A stretch of DNA of 7,469 nucleotides, taken from assembly GCA_027038695.1 (NCBI GenBank), contig JALWHA010000252.1, positions 990-8,458 on the forward strand, in the 5' to 3' direction. The stretch's first letter is position 1; each line of letters starts with the position of its first letter. A program made the position numbers and the translations under genes. Below, in pieces: positions 1-6,459 of this stretch. The DNA is from Acidobacteriota bacterium. Its GTDB lineage: Bacteria; Acidobacteriota; Holophagae; Thermotomaculales; Thermotomaculaceae. The notes below the pieces were generated by a model. It worked only from the letters and a program-made list of their open reading frames with translations, was not told the origin of the DNA and searched no databases.

Positions 1-1
1 G

Positions 2-61
2 GGCTGCTCCTGGCAGGATATTGTTGACACAGGGGTTTTAACCGTAATTCAGACATTATAA
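2..61 (+). CDS. Possible C-terminal tail of an upstream gene (partial)
   Basis: One plus-strand frame is open from the window edge for 19 codons and ends in TAA at 59-61. The encoded tail is mixed in character (it includes Trp, Asp and Thr residues and ends in a Gln-Thr-Leu triplet) and I do not recognise the family. The stop sits 25 bases before a strong terminator, which is where the end of a gene would be expected. The other two frames also run in from the edge but stop earlier, at about 27 and 41, so the frame choice rests only on length and on the distance to the terminator. This is an inference. Confidence 0.35.
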   Translation, partial: GCSWQDIVDTGVLTVIQTL

Positions 62-86
62 TTTTTAGAAAAATACCCTTAAATTT

Positions 87-121
87 TCCCTCCGATGTAT
101 AAATCGGGGGGATTTTTTTTT
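87..121 (+). terminator. Rho-independent terminator upstream of the mutase gene
   Basis: Bases 88-96 (CCCTCCGAT) pair with 103-111 (ATCGGGGGG) around a 6-base loop, with one G-T wobble. The stem extends by a T87-A112 pair. A run of nine T follows at 113-121. A GC-rich stem followed directly by a T-tract is the classic intrinsic terminator on the plus strand. It most likely ends the upstream gene. It could also act as an attenuator for the mutase if transcription enters from upstream. Confidence 0.82.
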
Positions 122-126
122 ATAAT
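121..126 (+). promoter_or_regulatory. Candidate -10 box for the mutase/pilD unit
   Basis: TATAAT lies directly after the terminator T-tract, 26 bases before the mutase ATG, and would give a leader of about 20 bases. No good -35 hexamer is present at normal spacing: positions 98-103 read TATAAA and fall inside the terminator loop and stem. A promoter is needed between the terminator and the gene unless read-through is used. The box is plausible but could be chance in AT-rich DNA. Confidence 0.3.
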
Positions 127-140
127 AGATTAAAAAGCAT

Positions 141-150
141 TCGGAGGGGG
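141..150 (+). promoter_or_regulatory. Strong ribosome binding site of the mutase gene
   Basis: TCGGAGGGGG contains a GGAGG core at 143-147, five bases before the ATG at 153, and it fixes that start codon. Bases 141-148 (TCGGAGGG) are an exact reverse complement of 88-95, the 5' arm of the upstream terminator. In a read-through transcript the same arm could therefore pair either with the terminator's 3' arm or with this site. Confidence 0.75.
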
Positions 151-152
151 AT

Positions 153-1814
153 ATGGCAGATTACAATGAATCGAAAAAGAGTTATGAAGAAAAGGTTAAA
201 AAAGCAACACAAAGGTTTCCCGAAAGAAAAGAAAAGTTTGAAACATCTTCAGGGATTGAGATAAAGAGAATTTACACTCCCGAAGACATAGAAAACCTTG
301 ATTATGCAAGGGATCTGTCTTTCCCGGGAGAATACCCCTTTACAAGAGGGGTCCAGCCTACAATGTACCGCTCAAGGTTCTGGACCATGAGGCAATATGC
401 AGGCTTTGCAACGGCGGAAGAGTCAAACAAAAGATACAAATACCTTCTTGAGCAGGGGACTATGGGCCTGTCTGTCGCCTTTGACCTTCCCACTCAAATA
501 GGATATGATTCCGACAATGTTATGGCAAAGGGGGAAGTGGGGAAAGTGGGAGTTGCCATTGACTCTTTGAAGGATATGGAAATACTCTTTGACGGCATAC
601 CCCTTGATAAGGTTTCAACCTCAATGACAATTAACGCAACGGCATCATTCCTTCTTGCAATGTACTTAATTGTTGCGGAAAAGCAGGACGTATCATTTGA
701 CAGGGTTTCTGGAACAATTCAAAACGACATTTTAAAAGAATACATTGCGAGAGGGACATACATTTACCCCCCGGAGCCTTCTTTAAGGATAATTTCAAAC
801 ATATTTGAGTTTTGCTCAAACCATGTGCCCAAATGGAACACCATCTCAATAAGCGGATACCACATAAGGGAAGCAGGCTCAACCGCCGTTCAGGAAATTG
901 CCTTCACCCTTGCCGACGGTATAGCCTATGTTGAAGAGGCAATTAAGGCTGGGCTTGATGTTGACAAGTTTGCACCGAGGCTTTCCTTTTTCTTCAACGC
1001 ACACAACAACTTTCTTGAAGAGATAGCAAAGTTCAGGGCTGCAAGAAGGATGTGGGCAAAGATAATGAAAGAAAGGTTTAATGCAAAAAACCCCAAATCC
1101 CTGATGCTAAGGTTTCACACCCAGACTGGGGGAAGCACATTGACTGCGCAACAGCCTGAAAACAACATTGTAAGGGTTACCCTGCAGGCACTTGCGGCGG
1201 TTTTAGGGGGAACTCAGAGTTTGCATACAAACTCAATGGACGAAGCACTTGCTTTGCCGACAGAAAAATCTGTTAGAATTGCTTTAAGGACACAGCAGAT
1301 AATCGCTTACGAAAGCGGGGTTGGAGACAACGTTGACCCTCTTGCAGGCTCATACTATATTGAAAGCCTGACAAATGAGATTGAGAAAAGGGCCTTTGAG
1401 TATATAGAGAAAATAGACAAAATGGGGGGAATGCTTAAAGCAATTGAAAGCGGGTATGTTCAAAGGGAAATTGCGGAAAGCGCATACAATTACCAGAAGG
1501 CTGTTGAAAGCGGGGAACAGATTGTTGTAGGGGTTAACAAATTTACAATTGAAGAAGACAAAAAGGATCTGGAAATCTTAAAGATAAACGAAGAGATTGA
1601 AAAAAGGCAGGTTGAAAAGTTGAAAAAACTAAAGGGAAAAAGGGATAACACCCTTGTAAAAGACAGGCTTGAAAAATTGAAAAAGGCTGCAATGGGAAGT
1701 GACAACCTTATGCCGTACATACTTGACTGCGTCAGGGCTTACTGCACATTAGGGGAAATGGCAGATGTTTTAAGAGAGGTTTTCGGCGAGTATCAGGACA
1801 CAGTATCACTTTAA
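153..1814 (+). CDS. mcmA1: Methylmalonyl-CoA mutase, large (substrate-binding) subunit of the split type
   Basis: This is the TIM-barrel subunit of adenosylcobalamin-dependent methylmalonyl-CoA mutase, which interconverts (R)-methylmalonyl-CoA and succinyl-CoA in propionate metabolism. It is 553 residues long. The family signature runs through the whole length: WTMRQYAGF near 77-85, SVAFDLPTQ near 107-115, GTIQNDILKE at 187-196, YIYPPEPS near 203-210, ISGYH at 233-237 and SLHTNSMDEA near 356-365. By spacing against the Propionibacterium enzyme, Tyr82, Arg200 and His237 match catalytic or substrate residues Tyr89, Arg207 and His244. Tyr and Arg favour methylmalonyl-CoA over isobutyryl-CoA mutase, which carries Phe and Gln there. 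The protein ends just after the barrel, with a charged linker at about 466-512, and lacks the DxHxxG cobalamin-binding domain. A separate small subunit of about 130 residues must therefore be encoded elsewhere. It is first in a probable two-gene unit with pilD. Confidence 0.95.
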   Translation: MADYNESKKSYEEKVKKATQRFPERKEKFETSSGIEIKRIYTPEDIENLDYARDLSFPGEYPFTRGVQPTMYRSRFWTMRQYAGFATAEESNKRYKYLLEQGTMGLSVAFDLPTQIGYDSDNVMAKGEVGKVGVAIDSLKDMEILFDGIPLDKVSTSMTINATASFLLAMYLIVAEKQDVSFDRVSGTIQNDILKEYIARGTYIYPPEPSLRIISNIFEFCSNHVPKWNTISISGYHIREAGSTAVQEIAFTLADGIAYVEEAIKAGLDVDKFAPRLSFFFNAHNNFLEEIAKFRAARRMWAKIMKERFNAKNPKSLMLRFHTQTGGSTLTAQQPENNIVRVTLQALAAVLGGTQSLHTNSMDEALALPTEKSVRIALRTQQIIAYESGVGDNVDPLAGSYYIESLTNEIEKRAFEYIEKIDKMGGMLKAIESGYVQREIAESAYNYQKAVESGEQIVVGVNKFTIEEDKKDLEILKINEEIEKRQVEKLKKLKGKRDNTLVKDRLEKLKKAAMGSDNLMPYILDCVRAYCTLGEMADVLREVFGEYQDTVSL

Positions 1815-1829
1815 AAAGAGAGGTAATAA

Positions 1830-2642
1830 ATGAGTTTTTTAAACTATCTTGAAATCCTTATCCAGACAAAATTGGGGCTTTTCTTTGTATTTGTTTTAGG
1901 CACAATGTTCGGCTCATTCTTCAATGTATGCATTTACAGGCTGCCTAAAGAGTTGTCAGTAATAAAACCCCGCTCATTCTGTCCTAACTGCAATAAGCCA
2001 ATCCCATGGTATTACAATATACCCCTTTTCAGCTGGCTTTATTTAAGGGGAAAGTGCGCATACTGCGGGGCAAAGATATCATTCAGATATTTCTTTATTG
2101 AATTTTTGACAGGCTTAATATTTGTTTTCGGGGTTTACAAATTCGGAGTAAATTTAAAAGCGCTTGAATTTATTGTTTTAGCCTCAATAATGCTTATCCT
2201 GTTCTTCACCGATTTAGATGAAAGGATTCTGCCTGACGAAATCACACTGGGATTTATACCTATCGGATTGATATTTGCATACTTTTCCCCTGACAGAGGC
2301 TTTGTTGAATCCCTTGTCGTAGGAGTAATCGGAGCAGGGCTATTATTCCTTCTTGCATACATCTACCTGAAAATAAAGGGGATTGAAGGAATGGGTATGG
2401 GGGACGTTAAAATGCTTGCACTGATGGGCACATTTTTAGGCAAACAGGCTTTTTTAGCCTTAATGATTGGCTCCATAATAGGCACAATTGTAGGGCTTTT
2501 CATAATCTATGTGCTTAAAAAAGGCAGGCAATACGAAATCCCCTTCGGCTGCTTTCTCTCAATAGGAACAATCATAACCTACCTCTACGGCAACGACATT
2601 GTCCATTACTACATAACCCATTTTCTTCAGCAGCATTATTAA
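1830..2642 (+). CDS. pilD: Type IV prepilin leader peptidase / N-methyltransferase
   Basis: This inner-membrane aspartic protease cleaves the short leader of type IV prepilins and type II pseudopilins at the cytoplasmic face and N-methylates the new N-terminus. Its 270 residues match the usual bifunctional form. In order it shows a first membrane helix (about 14-33) with GSFFNVCIYRLP at 28-39, and a cytoplasmic loop with two CxxC pairs (Cys51/Cys54 and Cys76/Cys79). Several further membrane helices follow. The catalytic pair is Asp128 (TDLDERILPD) and Asp192 (GMGMGD), 64 residues apart exactly as in Pseudomonas PilD. PFG at 238-240 is the conserved late motif. The four cysteines and the methyltransferase-type loop are intact, so both activities are expected. 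A GAGAGG site at 1818-1823 lies six bases before the ATG, and only 15 bases separate the gene from the mutase stop, which suggests co-transcription. No pilin or secretion genes are in the window. Confidence 0.94.
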   Translation: MSFLNYLEILIQTKLGLFFVFVLGTMFGSFFNVCIYRLPKELSVIKPRSFCPNCNKPIPWYYNIPLFSWLYLRGKCAYCGAKISFRYFFIEFLTGLIFVFGVYKFGVNLKALEFIVLASIMLILFFTDLDERILPDEITLGFIPIGLIFAYFSPDRGFVESLVVGVIGAGLLFLLAYIYLKIKGIEGMGMGDVKMLALMGTFLGKQAFLALMIGSIIGTIVGLFIIYVLKKGRQYEIPFGCFLSIGTIITYLYGNDIVHYYITHFLQQHY

Positions 2643-2699
2643 TTAAAAATTGTTGAGTTGTATTCACTTTTTTAAGTATGGGACAATGTACAGATGCAG

Positions 2700-3090
2700 T
2701 TGCCTTATACTTCTTCCTTGAACGCAATTATTTTATTTTACAGATTTTGTAGCATGATGCTTCTGCTTGTCCCTACCTGCTCGCATAGTACTTCAAAGTA
2801 AACCTGATTAATTACTTCACTTAACCTTAAGCATCCACAATGGCTTTTTCAAGTTGCTTAATTTTTTTTAATTTCTTGATTTTGTCTTGTTAATCCTGCA
2901 TTTCTATCCTGACCTTTTTCAGCAATAAGTGTTCTTTGCCGTGTTTTTTTAGCCAACGCTTGATTGTAACTTCTCCTTTTATACCATATTTTCCCTTTAC
3001 TTCCCGTAGTGAATTGAGTCTTCCCTCTTCAATTTATTTAACCACATGCATTTTGAATGTTTCACTGTAGCGAATAGAAGCCTTTTTCAT
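2700..3090 (-). pseudogene. Degenerate insertion-sequence transposase (IS3-like OrfA), multiply disrupted
   Basis: Read on the minus strand from an ATG at 3090-3088, the translation starts MKKASIRYSETFKMHVVK and continues through a basic helix-turn-helix region (KYGIKGEVTIKRWLKKHG) into a coiled-coil stretch with KIKKLKKIKQLEKA. This layout is typical of the DNA-binding OrfA of IS3-family elements. The frame is broken by TAA at codon 19 (3036-3034), codon 67 (2892-2890) and codon 88 (2829-2827). Near 2830 the similarity moves to another frame, which reads VINQVYFEVLCEQVG from 2815. That frame stops soon after. The lower boundary is uncertain. A good ribosome binding site (AGGAGGG, 3100-3094) survives before the ATG. 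No OrfB catalytic domain (DDE) follows, because pilD begins too close. The result is an old, immobile remnant. The family call rests on pattern recognition only. Confidence 0.8.
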
Positions 3091-3115
3091 TTTCCCTCCT
3101 GATTTTACTTTTATC

Positions 3116-3148
3116 TGTCAACCTATATCAGGTCGGGACAACCTATCC
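3116..3148 (-). repeat. Possible terminal end of the decayed insertion sequence, with an 8-base direct repeat
   Basis: The stretch lies just upstream of the transposase fossil. On the minus strand it reads from TGGATAGG to TTGACA, and TG at the tip is typical of IS3-family ends. The plus-strand octamer CAACCTAT occurs at 3119-3126 and again at 3139-3146, flanking GGTCGGGA. I could not find the matching inverted copy near 2643-2700, so the other end seems lost. The boundaries are an inference. Confidence 0.35.
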
Positions 3149-3171
3149 ATACCATTTACCCATTATCTCGC

Positions 3172-4254
3172 TTAAATTATAGAAAACCTTTTTCGGTATA
3201 TATTTAAAACCAGGCCTATCATTGAGAAGTAAGTTACGGTTCCCGAACCTCCGTATGAGAAAAAAGGTAACGGAATACCTGTTGTAGGGATCAAACCTAC
3301 AACCATTCCCATAGAAACCACCCCTTGATAGAAAAATATAGCGGCAACACCTATGGCCATAATCATACCTTCTCTGTCTAATGAAAGCCTTGATATATTT
3401 ATTATTCTTAAAAGCATCAACATATAGACTGTCAATACCGTAGCAACTCCCATAAACCCGAATTCTTCGGAAAATACCGCAAAAATGAAATCGGTATGAG
3501 GCTCAGGCAGATACCTTAATTTACTTTGAGTTCCCTTCTTGTATCCCTTACCGAATATCCTTCCCGAACCTACCGCTATTTTTGATTGAATAACCTGATA
3601 ACCTGCACCTAACGGGTCTCTCTCAGGGTTAATTACGGTAAGTACCCTTTCTCTCTGATATGGTTTAAAAACATACTTCCATGCAAATATTCCGCTCAAT
3701 ATGGCAAAAATAATTAAAAATATAACTATTTTTTTATCCAAACCCAGAACAAAGAGAACAACGGCCAACATTACAAGGTATATAGAAGCGGTACCAAAAT
3801 CCGGCTGAATTAAAATCAACAGACAAATTAATCCCACAAACGCAGTTATTTTAAAGGCAACTGTAAAGGTAAGATAGGAAGATTTATCAATTTTAATTAT
3901 ATAACCTATTGTTAATATCGCAATTAACTTTGAGGGCTCAGAGGGTTGCAGCATAAAAAATCCCAAATTTATCCATGACCTGGAACCGTGAACAATTTTA
4001 CCTATTACAAGAGTAACAATTAGCAACAAAAGAGAAGCAAGGTACAAAAAAGGGACAAAATCTAAAAGTTTCCTATAATCAATAAAATAAAAAAATAAAG
4101 CAAGGGTAAAGCCTATTGAGAGAAATATAAACTGCTTTTTTAAGATGATATCTCCGCCTTTCACCGTCATGACAGCGGAACTTAGAGTTATATAGCCTAA
4201 AGTAGATAAAATTACTACCTCTAAAATCAAAAACCAGTCAATTTCTTTTTTCAT
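3172..4254 (-). CDS. rodA: Peptidoglycan glycosyltransferase RodA (SEDS family)
   Basis: RodA is the polytopic inner-membrane enzyme that polymerises lipid II into glycan strands during elongation, in complex with PBP2. Its 360 residues and about ten predicted membrane helices fit the family. SEDS landmarks are present in order: RSWINLG at 92-98, QPSEPSKL at 103-110 with the conserved Glu106, QPDFGTA at 150-156, and a long extracellular loop with GSGRIFGKG at 229-237. Catalytic Asp255 lies in PEPHTDFIFA. The C-terminal signature TGIPLPFFSYGGS is at 325-337. The QPSEPSK motif carries Pro where many RodA proteins have a bulky hydrophobic residue, a mild variation. The ATG overlaps the PBP2 stop by four bases (ATGA). 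It is preceded by GGGAG at 4267-4263 with 8-base spacing, so translation is probably coupled. It is the last gene of the operon. FtsW is the alternative paralogue, but pairing with PBP2, MreC and MreD points to RodA. Confidence 0.96.
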   Translation of the reverse strand: MKKEIDWFLILEVVILSTLGYITLSSAVMTVKGGDIILKKQFIFLSIGFTLALFFYFIDYRKLLDFVPFLYLASLLLLIVTLVIGKIVHGSRSWINLGFFMLQPSEPSKLIAILTIGYIIKIDKSSYLTFTVAFKITAFVGLICLLILIQPDFGTASIYLVMLAVVLFVLGLDKKIVIFLIIFAILSGIFAWKYVFKPYQRERVLTVINPERDPLGAGYQVIQSKIAVGSGRIFGKGYKKGTQSKLRYLPEPHTDFIFAVFSEEFGFMGVATVLTVYMLMLLRIINISRLSLDREGMIMAIGVAAIFFYQGVVSMGMVVGLIPTTGIPLPFFSYGGSGTVTYFSMIGLVLNIYRKRFSII

Positions 4255-5978
4255 TTAAATAACTCCCTATTATTGCCGTAAAACTTAAACACCTTTCCTG
4301 CAACCGGAACGGCTATATCTGTACTATGCCCGCCTCTCTCAGCAATCACGGTTACACATATTTGAGGGTTTTCGTACGGTGCAAAACCTGAAAACCAGGA
4401 GTTGTTCTGCTTACCTTTTCCTCCTGAAATCGTCTGTGCAGTACCTGTTTTCCCTGCTATTTTTATGTCTATGAAAGACAACCTCACCGCAGTTCCCGAA
4501 GTCACTACTTTTCTCATGGCTTTTTTCAGAATTTTCAGATAAGCCTGATCTACATCTATATTTTTAACCGTAAAAGATGTTTCGGGAGAAACTAAAAAAT
4601 GAGGTGTAATTAATTTCCCTTCGTTGGCAATAAACGAGATAAACCGCGCAACCTCAATGGGGGTAACAAGCAAATACCCCTGCCCTATGGAAATGTTTAT
4701 AGTATCCCCCGGGTACCATGCACGACCGGTTGCAAGCCTCTTCCATTCCGGAGTAGGCAACAACCCTTTTTTTTCACCTGGAATGTCTATACCTGTTCTA
4801 TCGCAAAGTTCTATTTTTGAACAGGTTTTATCAATTCCTTCAATACCGACCTTTAATCCTAAATTATAAAAGTAAACATTGCATGAATGTGCTATCCCTC
4901 CGTACATATTTAACTTTCCGTGACCCGGTTCATACCAGCATTTAAACTCAAGACCATTGTATTTAAAATAACCAGGACAATAAAACACTGTACCTGGAGG
5001 AATACCTTTTTCAAGGGCGGACAGAGCCGTAGCAATTTTAAATATTGAACCCGGGGAGTATCTACCTCTAATAGCCCTGTTTAAGAGAGGATTACCCTGC
5101 CCGTTTATTAATTTTTTCCATTTTTTTCTTTCAAACCTTGAAGAAAACACATTAGGGTCAAAAGACGGGTTAGAATATAGCGCATATATTTCTCCGGTAT
5201 TTACATTATTAACAATGACACAGCCCTTATATGTCCCTAAAGACTTCTTTATTAAATCCTGCAAAGGAAGGATTATCGATAAGGTAATGTTTTTCCCGTC
5301 TTCAGGCTGCCGAACTATTTTTTCTTCTTTTAACCTGTTTCCTGAATCAACAATAAGTCTCTTTAACCCGTTTTTACCTCTCAGTATTTCGTCATATTCC
5401 TTTTCAATACCGGCTTTACCGATAAAGGTATACTCCCCTAATTTTTTTAACTCTTTAATAGAAGGCTCTCCTATGTAACCTAAAACATGAGACAAAAGAT
5501 CTTTGTAAGGGTAATATCTCAAAGGTTCAATATCTACAAATAATTCAGGATAATCAGATTTCCTTGCCTCAAAATAAGCCAAAAATTCCATTGATACGTT
5601 TTCTTTGATAGCGATAGGTATATAACGAGGAATATTAGAGTACTTTCTTATCCTTTTTTTCAATTCACTCTCTTTAATCTTTAAAAACTTCGCTATTTTT
5701 TTAATATGTTTCCTTTTAAACCTGTTTCTGTCAAGCATTATATTAAAAGCCGGTTTATAGGTCGCTATTTTTTCCCCTGACAAAGCATATATTTCCCCTC
5801 TTTTTGCAACTAAAGGAAGTACTCTTAATGTATTTTCTTTAGACGCTTTATAGTAATAGTCTCCTTTAACAACCTGTAAATACCAATACCTTACAAAAAG
5901 TACGGAAAACACTGAAATTACGATAACGTAAAAGAATACTATCCTAAAATTTACCAGGGGGTTTCTTTCACTCCACAT
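4251..5978 (-). CDS. mrdA: Penicillin-binding protein 2, class B transpeptidase of cell elongation
   Basis: PBP2 is a membrane-anchored DD-transpeptidase that crosslinks the glycan made by RodA. It has 575 residues. A short cytoplasmic tail is followed by one membrane helix (about 11-30), then the pedestal region with RGEIYALSGEKIA at 60-72 and HVLGYIGEP at 164-172, then the penicillin-binding domain from about 245. The active-site motifs are complete: SIFK with Ser311 and Lys314, SCN at 365-367, KTGTAQ at 510-515. Cys334, Cys347, His353 and Cys366 fall where Acinetobacter PBP2 has zinc ligands Asp350, Asp365, His371 and Cys384, giving a likely Cys3-His site. The pedestal motif has Ala-Leu-Ser where Asp-Arg-Asn or similar is usual. 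The start overlaps the end of mreD by 11 bases and has AAGGA at 5992-5988, nine bases upstream. It shares four bases with rodA downstream. Confidence 0.96.
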   Translation of the reverse strand: MWSERNPLVNFRIVFFYVIVISVFSVLFVRYWYLQVVKGDYYYKASKENTLRVLPLVAKRGEIYALSGEKIATYKPAFNIMLDRNRFKRKHIKKIAKFLKIKESELKKRIRKYSNIPRYIPIAIKENVSMEFLAYFEARKSDYPELFVDIEPLRYYPYKDLLSHVLGYIGEPSIKELKKLGEYTFIGKAGIEKEYDEILRGKNGLKRLIVDSGNRLKEEKIVRQPEDGKNITLSIILPLQDLIKKSLGTYKGCVIVNNVNTGEIYALYSNPSFDPNVFSSRFERKKWKKLINGQGNPLLNRAIRGRYSPGSIFKIATALSALEKGIPPGTVFYCPGYFKYNGLEFKCWYEPGHGKLNMYGGIAHSCNVYFYNLGLKVGIEGIDKTCSKIELCDRTGIDIPGEKKGLLPTPEWKRLATGRAWYPGDTINISIGQGYLLVTPIEVARFISFIANEGKLITPHFLVSPETSFTVKNIDVDQAYLKILKKAMRKVVTSGTAVRLSFIDIKIAGKTGTAQTISGGKGKQNNSWFSGFAPYENPQICVTVIAERGGHSTDIAVPVAGKVFKFYGNNRELFK

Positions 5979-6459
5979 TAATTTTTTTCCTTAAAACACA
6001 TGTAAACAAAAAAGTGTTAACAAATAAAAAGATATAATTAAGGTAATTAAATATCAGATCTGAATAATTAAGAAATGCCAGAAATATTTTTGTTAAAATA
6101 AAAACAAATAGAGAATATATAGCCACAGTAAGACAAAACAACCAACCCTTTAAAACCATTTTTTTAAAAATAAGGTAAAAAATATAACTGATTAGCAAGG
6201 CAGATAAGGCTTTAACCCCTATTATTTTTGCAATAGGAAAAACTATTTCATCAATAAACATTGCAAAAAACAAAAAGGGGAATGCAATTTTATAATCCTT
6301 CCTTAAAATGTATATAGCAGAAACAATTAAGAAAACATCAACTTCGTTAATTGTATTAGGCATTATATTTAGAAATACAAACTGAACAAATACAATAACC
6401 AATATTACAGTTGTGTAGTACAAAATTTCTTTACTAACGGTTAGTAATGATTTACTCAT
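5968..6459 (-). CDS. mreD: Rod shape-determining protein MreD
   Basis: This is a small, very hydrophobic inner-membrane protein of 163 residues with about five to six predicted helices (roughly 12-31, 40-53, 58-75, 83-98, 106-130 and 137-156) and a basic C-terminal tail (RKKINVE). MreD is a poorly conserved elongasome component that associates with MreC. The sequence alone would support only a membrane protein, but length, topology and the exact position between mreC and the PBP2 gene make the call firm. The start overlaps the mreC stop by eight bases. GAGGA at 6472-6468, eight bases upstream, supports the chosen ATG. The coding sequence is strongly AT-rich, explained by its Ile, Leu and Phe content. 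Confidence 0.88.
   Translation of the reverse strand: MSKSLLTVSKEILYYTTVILVIVFVQFVFLNIMPNTINEVDVFLIVSAIYILRKDYKIAFPFLFFAMFIDEIVFPIAKIIGVKALSALLISYIFYLIFKKMVLKGWLFCLTVAIYSLFVFILTKIFLAFLNYSDLIFNYLNYIFLFVNTFLFTCVLRKKINVE

Larger units (their letters stand above)
2643..3171. other. Convergent intergenic region holding a decayed insertion sequence
   Basis: These 529 bases lie between the 3' ends of pilD (plus) and rodA (minus). They contain no intact gene. Most of the stretch is a minus-strand transposase fossil with a possible element end beside rodA, both described separately. I see no GC-rich stem with a T-run here, so neither flanking operon has an obvious intrinsic terminator. The best stem for rodA transcripts (3130-3144, six pairs including one wobble) lacks a T-tract. 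Confidence 0.7.

Noticed and set aside
24..62. TTGACA at 24-29 with TATAAT at 57-62, resembling a promoter.
   Set aside because: The spacing is 27 bases instead of about 17, the hexamers lie in or at the end of the probable tail of the upstream gene, and transcripts from here would meet the terminator at 87-121.
1..87. Possible cobalamin riboswitch before a cobalamin-dependent enzyme.
   Set aside because: Fewer than 90 bases are visible before the terminator and I see no B12-box-like core. TCCTG/CAGGA at 8-18 has only a one-base centre and cannot form a hairpin loop.
302..882. Minus-strand open frames inside the mutase gene (302-493, 631-882, also 1490-1720).
   Set aside because: They overlap a strongly conserved enzyme on the opposite strand and have no recognisable domains or ribosome sites; they are shadows.
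2680..3141. GGGACAA at 2680-2686 and again at 3135-3141 as insertion-sequence termini.
   Set aside because: The two copies are in direct, not inverted, orientation and are only seven bases long, so they do not define element ends.
4624..5478. Plus-strand open frames inside the PBP2 gene, and another at 6673-6930 inside mreC.
   Set aside because: They are antisense shadows of well-supported genes, with no family signal.
5968..6459. Very AT-rich mreD as a sign of recent transfer.
   Set aside because: The composition follows from an Ile/Leu/Phe-rich membrane protein, and the gene overlaps its operon partners on both sides.
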